This document shows, piece by piece, positions 1 to 8,719 of a stretch of DNA of 36,421 nucleotides. The DNA comes from Akkermansiaceae bacterium (lineage in GTDB: Bacteria > Verrucomicrobiota > Verrucomicrobiia > Verrucomicrobiales > Akkermansiaceae), in the NCBI GenBank assembly GCA_028822695.1, contig JAPKDA010000014.1, positions 1-36,421 of the forward strand, read 5' to 3'. The position numbers and the translations under genes are program-made. Position 1 is the stretch's first letter. Each line of letters begins with the position of its first letter. Under the pieces are notes generated by a model, which made no database searches, was not told where the DNA came from, and saw nothing but the letters and a program-made list of their open reading frames with translations.

Positions 1-48
1 ATCCCGCGCCGGAAGGAATTCTTCTGTGGCGGAACAACTGGACTCGCC

Positions 49-68
49 GTCACCTCGTGTCACCTCGT
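49..68. repeat. 10-bp direct tandem duplication
   Basis: The unit GTCACCTCGT occurs twice without a gap. On the minus strand it falls in the coding end of the CAP-domain gene. Ten bases is not a multiple of three, so the second copy moves the reading frame and brings in a TGA at once. Removing one copy would leave the frame open to the window edge. Confidence 0.85.
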
Positions 69-454
69 GAAAATCCCCTTCCGTGCGCCACATTCTCGCG
101 CAAGCCGCCCATATCGTAATACTTCTCCGCCATGCCAAGGCGCTTATGGTAGTCGTCGTGATCCATCTTCTGCCGGGCCAACATCCGCTGGGCATGCATT
201 CTTGCCGATTTATCAAGCCCCTCATGGCGGGTCTGAACGCGCAAACCATTTGCGCGTCGAAAATTGGCGATCTCAGCCCCAACTTGATCCTCCAAGCTCA
301 TATTTGGCGAGTAGGCGACCATCGTAGTCAATTCAGTCGCCGTAGGCACTGACGTGGAGCCACAGGAGACAAAAAGAGCCGTGGAGGCGGACAAAATCAG
401 GCATTTCAGGACCCTGCCGTGCTGACCGTTCGTCGTGTTCATAAGAATACTCAT
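50..454 (-). pseudogene. CAP-domain (SCP/YkwD-like) lipoprotein, truncated or frameshifted
   Basis: The 134-residue reading frame begins with a lipoprotein signal peptide whose lipobox is LFVSC, so the mature protein is probably membrane anchored from about Cys31. The rest is the first half of a CAP domain: a helix with E-I-N-F-R-R-A-N-G-L, a histidine in MDHDDYHKR, and the hallmark ENVAHG near residue 119. CAP domains normally run on for about 40-50 more residues with a W..S..H block; here a TGA stops the frame 10 residues after ENVAHG. The stop lies inside an exact 10-bp tandem duplication (49-68), which shifts the frame, so the gene is probably broken, although the window edge at base 1 hides what lies downstream. 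Start could be codon 1 or the ATG at codon 5. Function of bacterial CAP proteins is generally unknown. The family call is good; the pseudogene call is inference. Confidence 0.6.
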
Positions 455-619
455 GTCAGATTCGCGGGCAAAATGAACGTATTTCTAAGTTTTCTTAACT
501 AATCTCGAGCTGGGGCCTCCACTCAAATCCCTTCTCCCCTGCTCCGAGCCCCAGATTTAGGTCGTAGTCTCCCCTCGACAAGGGGCTCTGGAGCCCTATT
601 CTCCGCGCCCGCTCAGCCC

Positions 620-1912
620 ATGGCTTTTCCCTTCCAAGCTCTCCCAGGTTTTCGCGACTTTGCTCCGCGGGATCGGGCTCTGTGCGCCTATCTGTTCGAA
701 GCCTGGTCACGGGTAGCAAGGCTGTATGGTTTCTCTGAGTACGAGGCCCCAATCTTGGAAAGCGCGGAGCTCTATTTGAAGAAGTCTGGCGGAGAGCTCG
801 GAAAACAGCTGTTTCGATTCACCGATCAAGGAGGCCGCGACGTCGTGCTACGCCCGGAGCTCACCGCCTCCCTCGCCCGTATCGTCGGTGAACAACAACG
901 CAACTATCCGAAACCTCTCAAGTGGTTCGAAATTGGGCGCTGCTTTCGCTACGAGAAACCGCAAAAAGGACGACTCCGCGAGTTCTACCAATTCAATGCG
1001 GACATCCTTGGTGAGGCATCCCCTGCCGCAGATGCCGAACTCGCCGCTCTCGCCATTGATGTGATGCGTGAACTCGGCTTCCGCAAAGGCGAGTTTGTCG
1101 TCCGTCTCTCTGATCGTGCTGTTTGGCAGGAGTTTTGCTCGATCAAAAATATCGCTCCAGAACAACTCGACGCCTTCCTCCAGGTGGTCGACAAGATCGA
1201 ACGCGACAAACCCGAAGCCTCCGACAAGAAGTTCGCGGAGTTCGGAGTCACACGTGAAACTGTCTGCGCTTACGCGGCCGACCCGGAGAATGCCTCCCCC
1301 TCCATCCAGGCCGTCCTCGCAGATCTCAATCAACGGGGCCTTGCAGATTTTGTCGAGATTGACCTCTCCATCGTTCGGGGACTTGCCTACTACAGCGGCG
1401 TCGTCTTTGAGATCTTTGATACAGCCCGATCCATGCGAGCCATTGCGGGAGGTGGCAGATACGACGGACTTCTCGACATCCTCTCCGAAGGAAGTGTTGA
1501 TATGCCCGCCACTGGCTTTGCCATGGGTGACGCCGTGATCGCCAACCTCATCGAGGAAACGCCCATGGCTCTCGGACGTCGTCAGGCGTGGGAACAACGC
1601 CAGAGCACCTGTGACGTCTACGTTGTGATTGCCGATGAGAGCAATCGACCGGACGCTCTCGCCTTGGTGAACGATCTCCGCAACGGAGGCATCCGCACCG
1701 ACTTTCCGCTGACCGCCACCAAGATCAACAAGCAATTCAAGCAAGCGGACGCGGCCCTGGCACGCTTCGCCATCGTCGTCGGCAATGAGTTTCCTGAACT
1801 CAAGGCCAAGAACCTCTCCTCACGAACCGAGACCTCAGTTCCTCCCAACGCCGACCGCGTGGAGGCCATCCGCAGGCTTCTCGATCAACCCGACGGACCG
1901 CTCCTCACCTAA
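620..1912 (+). CDS. hisS: histidine--tRNA ligase
   Basis: Cytoplasmic class II aminoacyl-tRNA synthetase that charges tRNA-His. The 430-residue protein has the N-terminal G-F-R-D-F-A-P signature, motif 2 in WFEIGRCFRYEKPQKGRLRE followed by FYQFNADILG, the histidine-specific block as IVRGLAYYSGVVFE (the common bacterial form has D where this has A; the A form is seen in a HisRS sub-branch), and motif 3 GGGRYDGLL with ATGFAMG. A C-terminal anticodon-binding domain (VYVVIADES onward) completes it, so length and architecture are normal. The ATG at 620 is the natural start because the G-F-R-D motif follows about ten residues later; no clear ribosome binding site is visible. aspS starts 29 nt downstream on the same strand, suggesting cotranscription. 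Confidence 0.97.
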   Translation: MAFPFQALPGFRDFAPRDRALCAYLFEAWSRVARLYGFSEYEAPILESAELYLKKSGGELGKQLFRFTDQGGRDVVLRPELTASLARIVGEQQRNYPKPLKWFEIGRCFRYEKPQKGRLREFYQFNADILGEASPAADAELAALAIDVMRELGFRKGEFVVRLSDRAVWQEFCSIKNIAPEQLDAFLQVVDKIERDKPEASDKKFAEFGVTRETVCAYAADPENASPSIQAVLADLNQRGLADFVEIDLSIVRGLAYYSGVVFEIFDTARSMRAIAGGGRYDGLLDILSEGSVDMPATGFAMGDAVIANLIEETPMALGRRQAWEQRQSTCDVYVVIADESNRPDALALVNDLRNGGIRTDFPLTATKINKQFKQADAALARFAIVVGNEFPELKAKNLSSRTETSVPPNADRVEAIRRLLDQPDGPLLT

Positions 1913-1941
1913 TTTCTCAATCAATCATCAGAAGATCCACC

Positions 1942-3741
1942 ATGCGCACTCATCACTGTAACGAACTTCGGCCCGCACACATCGGACAACCCGTCACCCT
2001 CATCGGTTGGGTCAACAGCGTGCGTGACCAGGGCGGAGTCATTTTCATCGATCTCCGCGACCGCGAGGGTGTCACGCAGTGCGTCTTCCGCGCCGAGAAT
2101 TCTCCTGAAGCAGCAACGCTCTCCCACACCCTTCGAGCAGAGGACGTCATCACCGTGTCTGGTCCCGTCGAGGAACGACTCAAGACCGCCGAGGTCGACA
2201 CCAAGAATGAAAACCTCGCCACGGGGGAGATCGAAGTCGTCGCCCACGAACTCGTCATCGTCAACAAGGCCGAGGTTCTCCCCTTCCAGCTCGACAAGGA
2301 ACTCTCCAACGAGGACATGCGACTCCATTATCGCTACCTCGACCTCCGCCGCCCTCGCATGGCCAGTAACCTGCGCCATCGCCACGAAATCACCCAGGCC
2401 GCCCGGACCTACCTCTCTAACGACGGCTTCATCGAGGTGGAAACTCCCATCCTCTCAAAGTCCACTCCGGAAGGGGCACGCGACTTCCTCGTTCCCTCCC
2501 GAATCAACCCCGGCAAGTTCTACGCGCTCCCTCAGGCACCTCAGCAATACAAACAAATGCTCATGGTTGCCGGCGTAGAAAAATACTTTCAGGTCGCCAG
2601 GTGCTTCCGCGACGAGGACCTCCGCGCGGACCGTCAACCCGAGTTCACCCAGATTGACGTTGAGGCTTCCTTCGTCGACCAGGACGACATCATCGGTCTC
2701 ATCGAAGGCATGCTCAGTTCCATGTTCGAGGCCTCACGCGGCGTCAAAGTCCCCACCCCTTTCGAGCGCATCACTTGGCACGATGCCATGGACAAATACG
2801 GCTCCGATAAGCCCGAGCGCCGCATCGACATGGAAATGGTCGACCTCACCGAAGAGCTCAAGGACTGCGAGTTCCGTGTTTTCTCAGGAACGGTCGCCAG
2901 CGGTGGAATCATCAAGGCCATCAACGCCAAAGGATTTGCCGGAGCCTCGGTCGGCCAGATTGAAAAACTCACAAAAACTGCTCAAGAAGCAGGAGCAAAA
3001 GGCCTCGCCTACATCCAGGCCCGTGACACAGACCGCTCCACATGGCGCTCCCCTTTCGTCAAGCGAATGACCGACGAAGAAGTCGAGGCACTTCGCGCCA
3101 AGCTCAGCATCGAACCCGGTGACCTCATCCTCTTCGCCGCAGACAAGTGGGAGCCCGCATGCGATGTCCTCGGGCGCATTCGCCTCGAAGTGGCAGGTAT
3201 GCAGAATCTTTATGAAGGCAAGGAAGACGAACTCGATTTCCTCTGGGTCACCGAGTTCCCCCTTCTCGCCTATGACGAAGACGAAGGCCGCTGGAACGCT
3301 GTCCACCACCCCTTCACCCGCCCTCTTCCCGAAGATGAGGAGAAGCTCAAGAACGGCGATCTGAAAGGGCTTCGGGCGCAAGCATACGACGTCGTCCTCA
3401 ACGGAACCGAACTAGGCGGCGGATCGATCCGAATCCACGAAGCTGACCTCCAAAGCGCGATGTTCACGGCCCTGGGTATCGGCAAAGAGGAAGCACAAGC
3501 AGAGTTTGGCCACATCCTCGATGCCTTCAAATTTGGCGCGCCGCCCCACGGTGGCATCGCCCTCGGCCTTGACCGCTTGGTCATGCTTGCCTGCCGGGAG
3601 GGCTCCATCCGAGAAGTCATCGCGTTCCCCAAGAACAATAAGGGATTGGAGCTAATGACTTCCAGTCCAGCTTCCGTCGACTTCAAGCAACTCCGCGAAC
3701 TCCGCATCAAAAGCACTGTCGAGGAGTCAGCGAAGGTTTAG
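1942..3741 (+). CDS. aspS: aspartate--tRNA ligase (bacterial type)
   Basis: Class II synthetase charging tRNA-Asp, and possibly tRNA-Asn if the enzyme is non-discriminating. The 599 residues match the bacterial form: an N-terminal OB fold (GWVNSVRDQGGVIFIDLRDR), motif 2 FRDEDLRADRQPEFTQID at 222-239, a GAD insertion domain around residues 290-430, motif 3 in HGGIALGLDRLVML, and the C-terminal bacterial tail LMTSSPASVDFKQLREL. Position 30 is Gln where discriminating enzymes usually carry Leu and several non-discriminating ones His, so tRNA specificity cannot be read off simply. It lies 29 nt after hisS in the same direction and most likely shares its transcript. A weak AGAAG sits upstream of the ATG. 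Confidence 0.97.
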   Translation: MRTHHCNELRPAHIGQPVTLIGWVNSVRDQGGVIFIDLRDREGVTQCVFRAENSPEAATLSHTLRAEDVITVSGPVEERLKTAEVDTKNENLATGEIEVVAHELVIVNKAEVLPFQLDKELSNEDMRLHYRYLDLRRPRMASNLRHRHEITQAARTYLSNDGFIEVETPILSKSTPEGARDFLVPSRINPGKFYALPQAPQQYKQMLMVAGVEKYFQVARCFRDEDLRADRQPEFTQIDVEASFVDQDDIIGLIEGMLSSMFEASRGVKVPTPFERITWHDAMDKYGSDKPERRIDMEMVDLTEELKDCEFRVFSGTVASGGIIKAINAKGFAGASVGQIEKLTKTAQEAGAKGLAYIQARDTDRSTWRSPFVKRMTDEEVEALRAKLSIEPGDLILFAADKWEPACDVLGRIRLEVAGMQNLYEGKEDELDFLWVTEFPLLAYDEDEGRWNAVHHPFTRPLPEDEEKLKNGDLKGLRAQAYDVVLNGTELGGGSIRIHEADLQSAMFTALGIGKEEAQAEFGHILDAFKFGAPPHGGIALGLDRLVMLACREGSIREVIAFPKNNKGLELMTSSPASVDFKQLRELRIKSTVEESAKV

Positions 3742-3825
3742 GTAAGCAAACCATATTCGCTTCTTTCCGACCTCTCGCTTGTTGACCCGCTCGGCGACTT
3801 CAACGAAGGTCACCGACATCACCCC

Positions 3826-4524
3826 ATGATGCGCGCCTTTCTCTCCCTCCTCTTCCTCGGCAGCACCCTGGCCATCGCCGAGATTGAAGACGAAATTCCA
3901 CTCGGCATCGAAGCTGTCACCGGCATTCGATCAACTTATGCCTATCGTGGTGCCAAACTTGCTGACACCTTGGTCGATTTCCAACTCGAAGCAGAGATCG
4001 TCAGCGGCAAGGACCTCGTCATGAACGCCGGAGGCTGGTTCTCATCGGAGTCGGGCGGCCCTGGCTTTTCAGAATTCGCCGCATTCCTCGATGTCCGTCT
4101 CGACATCAACGATCTCCTCACCATCGGCGCTTCAACCACCTACCACGATTTCGACAAGGCCATCCTCCGCGATGGGATCGATACCGGAATCTTCGCAACC
4201 TTCTATGCCACCGAGGACATCGACTTCACCTTCGGAGCTTACCGCGACTTCGGAAATGACGCATGGTACGCCAACTCAGAGGCCAGCTGGTCACCCCGAT
4301 TGGGCGACGATGCCTATTTCGGCCTGATGGGCGGGATCAGTTGGGTGGATGGATTTATCGGCCGCTCCGGAATGAACGACTTCTACGGACGCGCCTCGCT
4401 CACCTACAATATCAATAACGCCGTCTCCCTCACTCCCTTCGTAGGTTGGTCCATGTTGATGGACAGTTCCGATCCGGGTGATGACGAAATCTTTGGTGGA
4501 CTTTGGTTCGAAGTAATTTTCTAG
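3826..4524 (+). CDS. outer-membrane beta-barrel protein (TorF/Gcw_chp-like putative porin)
   Basis: 232 residues with a cleavable signal peptide (MMRAFLSLLFLGSTLAIAE). The rest alternates short hydrophobic and polar stretches typical of transmembrane beta strands, with many aromatic/Gly residues, and ends in WFEVIF, a C-terminal Phe as expected for outer-membrane barrel insertion. The opening G-I-R-S-T-Y-A-Y-R-G, where the first strand carries R-G after an aromatic, resembles the CHP02001/TorF putative porin group. No substrate can be deduced. The gene stands alone between aspS (84 nt upstream) and the convergent EF-hand gene (18 nt downstream), and I see no terminator in either gap. The barrel call is firm; the family name is tentative. 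Confidence 0.7.
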   Translation: MMRAFLSLLFLGSTLAIAEIEDEIPLGIEAVTGIRSTYAYRGAKLADTLVDFQLEAEIVSGKDLVMNAGGWFSSESGGPGFSEFAAFLDVRLDINDLLTIGASTTYHDFDKAILRDGIDTGIFATFYATEDIDFTFGAYRDFGNDAWYANSEASWSPRLGDDAYFGLMGGISWVDGFIGRSGMNDFYGRASLTYNINNAVSLTPFVGWSMLMDSSDPGDDEIFGGLWFEVIF

Positions 4525-4542
4525 GTCCACCCGACCATCGAT

Positions 4543-5277
4543 TCAAACTGTTGGCTTCTTCTTCCCGTGAGGCCCTTGAGGAGGAGCTCCCGGACGCAGT
4601 CCGCGGGGGAACTCATCCTTCTCGATCGCGCCGTTCCCATTGCGATCCAGCTTTTCAAAAGCATCCTCCTGCTCCTCTTCATTCTGATCCTTCACTCGTG
4701 GACTCTTCCGGAACTCCTCGAACGAAACTGATCCGTCCTTGTCTTCATCCAACTTCCCGAACGGGGGCATCTTTCCATGATGCGGTCTCCTGCCAGGACT
4801 ACCTGGCCGGCCGTCTTTCCGATCAAGAAAACCGTCGTCGTTGCGATCCATTTTTTTGAAAATCTCCTGCTTCCTTTCGAGCGGAAGGTCGGCAAGCCGC
4901 GGATTCTTCTGAAACTCCTCAAAGCTGACCTTCCCGTCACCACTCGGATCAAAAGGGAGGTGTCTGCGCTCCCTCATCCCGCCTCCACGCGGAATCTCAT
5001 TCCGTTGAATACTTCCGTCATGATTCTTGTCGAGCCGGTCAAACAGCTTCTTCCGCTGCTCCTCGGTGTGGCGGACCAGCTTCTCACCGGCCGAAAATTC
5101 CACAAAACTGATCGCCCCGTCCTTGTCGGCGTCGAGGCCTCGCAGCATCTGCCCGAACACATCACGCATCTGACTCCCCCCCTCATCGCGCCCTTTACGC
5201 TCCGGCTTCACCGGATCAGCACAACACAGCGCCGCCGAACTGATGCAAATAACTCCAATGGTGGATCGAATTTTCAT
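4543..5277 (-). CDS. secreted protein with six EF-hand calcium-binding loops
   Basis: The chosen ATG at 5277 gives 244 residues beginning with a signal peptide (MKIRSTIGVICISSAALCCA); GGGAG lies 9 nt upstream, and an open extension to 5337 lacks signal character. Six canonical EF-hand loops follow: DADKDGAISFVE (from about residue 49), DKNHDGSIQRNE, DPSGDGKVSFEE, DRNDDGFLDRKD, DEDKDGSVSFEE and DRNGNGAIEKDE. They are arranged as three pairs, separated by Arg/Gly/Pro-rich linkers. The export signal and loops suggest a periplasmic or extracytoplasmic calcium-binding protein. No enzymatic domain is present. The C-terminus is Pro/Gly/Lys rich. Such multi-EF-hand proteins are common in Planctomycetes and Verrucomicrobia, usually of unknown role. 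Confidence 0.85.
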   Translation of the reverse strand: MKIRSTIGVICISSAALCCADPVKPERKGRDEGGSQMRDVFGQMLRGLDADKDGAISFVEFSAGEKLVRHTEEQRKKLFDRLDKNHDGSIQRNEIPRGGGMRERRHLPFDPSGDGKVSFEEFQKNPRLADLPLERKQEIFKKMDRNDDGFLDRKDGRPGSPGRRPHHGKMPPFGKLDEDKDGSVSFEEFRKSPRVKDQNEEEQEDAFEKLDRNGNGAIEKDEFPRGLRPGAPPQGPHGKKKPTV

Positions 5278-5428
5278 AATGTGATGCTCCCAAATTCGGA
5301 TGCCCGCGGCGAGCCTCTCAGTTTCCGGGCCGGACATCCATCTTCATTGAATGAAACGCCCTTCGAAACCCAAAGTTGCAGGAAAACTCACGAATTTGGT
5401 TGGTAGATCGACGCCCCGAGGATAGCAA

Positions 5429-6334
5429 ATGCGCCACATCATGCATATCACGGAGATCCTGAAGAAAAGCAGCACATCCGTCTCCTTCGAGTTTTTCCCT
5501 CCAAAAAGCGAAAAAGCCGCCTCGGACCTCTTCAGCGCCATCAAGGAACTGGAAGCCTGCGCTCCAACCTTCGTCAGTGTCACCTACGGCGCCGGGGGCA
5601 CCACGCGTGACCGCACCCATGAGCTTGTCCTCAAGATCCTCTCCGACACATCAATCCCGCCAGTCCCTCACCTCACCTGCGTGGGCCACTCCGAAGCCGA
5701 AATTGAAACTATCCTCGAACGGTATGCCCAAGAAGGGGTCGGCACTGTTCTTGCCCTTCGTGGCGATCCCCCGAGAGATCAGCCCGACTACGATCGCTCT
5801 ACGGATTCGTTCCACTACGCCATCGATTTGGTGAAATTCATCAAGAGATTCAACGACAACCAACGCCATCCAGGCGGGTCATTCGGCATCGGAGTTGCCG
5901 GCTTCCCCGAAGGGCATCCTGAAACGCCCAATCGCATGATTGAAATGGACCATCTCAAAGCAAAGGTCGATGCCGGCGCGGATTACATCTGCACCCAACT
6001 CTTCTTCGACAATCACGATCTCTTTGACTTCCGGGACCGTTGCGAACTGGCAGGAATTTCCATTCCCATCGTGGCAGGCATCATGCCGATCGCTTCAGCC
6101 GCAGGGATGAAAAGAATGGCTGAACTAGCTGCCGGCGCCCGATTCCCCGCCGCCCTCATCCGGCGGGTGCAAGACTTCGCCGATTCACCCCAAGACTTCG
6201 CTGCTGCTGGCATTGATTACGCCACCGAACAGTGCCAAGAACTTCTCGACCACGATGTCGCCGGACTCCACTTCTACACGCTTAACAAAAGCGGAGCCAC
6301 TCTGGAGATCACCCGCCGTCTCGGACTTGCCTGA
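5429..6334 (+). CDS. metF: 5,10-methylenetetrahydrofolate reductase
   Basis: Cytoplasmic FAD-dependent TIM-barrel enzyme that reduces 5,10-methylene-THF to 5-methyl-THF, supplying the methyl group for methionine synthesis. The 301-residue protein shows SFEFFPPK near the N-terminus, VSVTYGAGGTTRDRT, LALRGDPP, IGVAGFPEGHPE, the GADYICTQLFFD block and a C-terminal HFYTLNKS, all characteristic of MetF. GAGGA at 5418-5422 lies 6 nt before the ATG at 5429 and supports that start over an ATG four codons later. No SAM or SAH riboswitch-like structure is evident in the 90-150 nt upstream. It converges with the AsmA-like gene with only 12 nt between the stops. Confidence 0.96.
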   Translation: MRHIMHITEILKKSSTSVSFEFFPPKSEKAASDLFSAIKELEACAPTFVSVTYGAGGTTRDRTHELVLKILSDTSIPPVPHLTCVGHSEAEIETILERYAQEGVGTVLALRGDPPRDQPDYDRSTDSFHYAIDLVKFIKRFNDNQRHPGGSFGIGVAGFPEGHPETPNRMIEMDHLKAKVDAGADYICTQLFFDNHDLFDFRDRCELAGISIPIVAGIMPIASAAGMKRMAELAAGARFPAALIRRVQDFADSPQDFAAAGIDYATEQCQELLDHDVAGLHFYTLNKSGATLEITRRLGLA

Positions 6335-6346
6335 TCCCCAATCCCG

Positions 6347-7852
6347 CTATCGCGCACTTCGACTCTGCAGATAAACCTGGTCGGCCAAATCACTGCCGAC
6401 TCTGAAGATCGACTCGTTGAGCGGCAGATCGAGCCAACGCCAACCGGACTCTTCATCAACCGGGTAAGCCTTATCAAGCCCCGGAGAATGATCAAAAACA
6501 TCTTTGGTAATCCCGATCCGGGCAAAGCCCTCCAAATAATAGACTTCCTTCTCGCGCTTGGCTGCCTTTTCGAGAATCTCCCTCACTTCCTTCGACTCAG
6601 GCCCCGCTGGGAGCTCCCCCATCTTCAGGTGCTCCTTCACTTCTTCGTCCGTCGGCAGCCTCACAGTAACCTCACCCGTAATCCTCATGACTTCGAGGGC
6701 CTGTAGCAAAATTTCGCTCAACTCCATCCGATCCCCACCGGTCTTCAGATGAAATTTCCCCGATGAAAACCGGAGCTTCTTGTAGCTCCGCAACCTGTCC
6801 ACGGCAGAAATCGCACGAAACAGTGGGAACCGATCCTTCAAAATCACGTGATCCCCTTCCTCGAGATTCACATCCGCCTCAATTTCGAATCCCGATTGAG
6901 AATTGGTGGATCCTGAGAATTTCAAGTCACCCGAAATCACGCCGTCAACAAATTCCCGATAGTCCGCTTCGATCACAGCGCCAATCGACAAGGATCTCAT
7001 CGACCCCTTTCCTTCAAACACTGGACGCGCTCCGCCGCTGAGCAGTGCACCACTCAACTCCAGAGAGCCACCATCCTTGTTTAATTTCATCTCCACGATT
7101 TCAAACCGATCCTTGGTGAGAATCAGTTCCATCCGCTCGATCTCGAACCTCCGCAGCCAGTTCTGCGTGAAAAGTCCACCCTTCACCACCACGTTCCAGC
7201 CTCCATCGTTGCGACGGCTCGCCTTGAGACGGGCTCCCTGGATCGAACCACGGTGGATCTCCGAATATCCCCACTTCAGCGTGGCATCCTCAATATCAAT
7301 CACGTCAAATTTGAATTCCGCGGGCTTCACGAACAGGGATTGATAAGCTGCAGAAGCGGCCTCATCCGTCTCCGCTCCGCCCCTCAGCGAGATCGTGAGA
7401 CTCTTCATCGTTACACTCTCCCCATTCCACTCATTCACGACTCCGTCGAGCAAACCCATCCGCGTCCGGAGATCCCGGATCTCGGCATCATAGAAAAAGC
7501 TGCTTTCTCCACCCGCCAACGAAACTCTCTTCAAATTCATATGGCCCCGCTCCCGTGTCACCGAGCCCACCACCGCCGAATTCGCGCCCAGGGACAGCGA
7601 AATCTTCTCTCCCAGATCATTTCGGAACCCCCCAGAATCCACCCGTTTGGCCAGGTAAGCCCACAAGCCCACCAACAGCACGAGAACCACGATGAGCAAA
7701 AGGAGCAGTAATCGCATCACTGCGGAGAACAACGGGGATTCGGTCCCCTGAACTGCCGCCCTATGGCGCAGCTGAAAAAAGAGCCCCTGCCCTGCTACCC
7801 AACTGCTCATTCGCCCCTGAAAAGCATTAATACGTTCTTGATCAACTTCCAT
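6347..7852 (-). CDS. AsmA-like membrane-anchored protein
   Basis: 501 residues. A cytoplasmic N-terminal stretch of about 43 residues is followed by one strongly hydrophobic helix (about 44-67) and then a long, probably periplasmic region rich in short beta strands with repeated L-x-L-x-G patterns. This fits the AsmA/TamB-type lipid-transport-related superfamily; the C-terminal part (GDLKFSG, then GEVTVRLP) resembles the AsmA-like C-terminal domain. AGGGA lies about 7 nt upstream of the chosen ATG, supporting the long N-terminus instead of the internal Met at residue 46. Family members are implicated in outer-membrane lipid homeostasis, but this protein is divergent and its exact job is unknown. 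It is divergent from scpA. Confidence 0.6.
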   Translation of the reverse strand: MEVDQERINAFQGRMSSWVAGQGLFFQLRHRAAVQGTESPLFSAVMRLLLLLLIVVLVLLVGLWAYLAKRVDSGGFRNDLGEKISLSLGANSAVVGSVTRERGHMNLKRVSLAGGESSFFYDAEIRDLRTRMGLLDGVVNEWNGESVTMKSLTISLRGGAETDEAASAAYQSLFVKPAEFKFDVIDIEDATLKWGYSEIHRGSIQGARLKASRRNDGGWNVVVKGGLFTQNWLRRFEIERMELILTKDRFEIVEMKLNKDGGSLELSGALLSGGARPVFEGKGSMRSLSIGAVIEADYREFVDGVISGDLKFSGSTNSQSGFEIEADVNLEEGDHVILKDRFPLFRAISAVDRLRSYKKLRFSSGKFHLKTGGDRMELSEILLQALEVMRITGEVTVRLPTDEEVKEHLKMGELPAGPESKEVREILEKAAKREKEVYYLEGFARIGITKDVFDHSPGLDKAYPVDEESGWRWLDLPLNESIFRVGSDLADQVYLQSRSAR

Positions 7853-7956
7853 GGTATTCCCTTAATCAAACCCGTAGCCTCGGCAGGAGGCTTTGCCAAT
7901 CCCTATTCTTCGCCCCGGCCCCTGCTTTTCCCTCGCCCCGCCCCCCCGCCTCGCCT

Positions 7957-8706
7957 ATGAACTCCCCCGTGGAAGCCGCTGACTACAAGGTCAAATTGGA
8001 AATCTTCGAGGGCCCCCTCGACCTCCTCCTCTATCTCATCAAAAAAGATGAGATCGATATCCAAAACATCTCAATCCAGCGGATCGCCGACCAATACCTC
8101 ACGTATATCGAGACATTCAAGATTCTGAACATCGATCTCGCCTCGGAGTTCATCGTCATGGCCGCTAACCTGATGTATATCAAGAGCCGCACCCTCTTGC
8201 CAAAATCCGAACGTCCCCCGGAGGAGGACATCGAGGAGGATGACCCCCGGTGGGAACTGATCCGCCAACTCATCGAGTACAAGAAATTTAAAGATGCCGC
8301 CGGCGAACTCGCCATCCGGGCAAGCGAACAACAAGACTACTACGTCTCCCATCCCTCCGAAGCACCTCCGTCCACCGCCCCGGAGTCCCCTCCACTTGCC
8401 GAAATCTCCATCTTCGACCTGATCCGGGCCTTTCAGAGCGTCCTCAAACGTTTCGAGGAAGCCCACGACCTCGGCGACATCATCGACGATCGCTTTACCG
8501 TCTCAGACAAAATCGAGTTCTTACTGCACGAACTCAAAGCAGGCGAGCGAATGGGATTCCTAAGCCTCTTTGCCAGCGCCACCACCAAAGGCGAAGTCAT
8601 CGTCACCTTCCTTGCTGTCCTCGAGCTCATGAAAATGAACCAGTTCACCGTCTCCCAGGATCACCTCCTCGGCGACATCGAAATCGAGCGTCGCCAAGTG
8701 ATCTAA
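7957..8706 (+). CDS. scpA: segregation and condensation protein A
   Basis: Kleisin subunit that bridges the SMC heads in the bacterial condensin complex, acting on the nucleoid. The 249-residue protein contains the signature N-terminus YKVKLEIFEGPLDLLLYLIK followed by DEIDIQNISI, then DQYLTYIE and the ASEFIVMAANLMYIKSR block. A charged, variable middle (PPEEDIEEDD, later a Pro/Ser/Glu-rich linker) leads to a C-terminal winged-helix region with FLAVLELMKMNQF. Length is typical. nadD follows after 13 nt on the same strand, so the two are probably cotranscribed. scpB is not in the window. Confidence 0.94.
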   Translation: MNSPVEAADYKVKLEIFEGPLDLLLYLIKKDEIDIQNISIQRIADQYLTYIETFKILNIDLASEFIVMAANLMYIKSRTLLPKSERPPEEDIEEDDPRWELIRQLIEYKKFKDAAGELAIRASEQQDYYVSHPSEAPPSTAPESPPLAEISIFDLIRAFQSVLKRFEEAHDLGDIIDDRFTVSDKIEFLLHELKAGERMGFLSLFASATTKGEVIVTFLAVLELMKMNQFTVSQDHLLGDIEIERRQVI

Positions 8707-8719
8707 TCCACCGCTCCCC

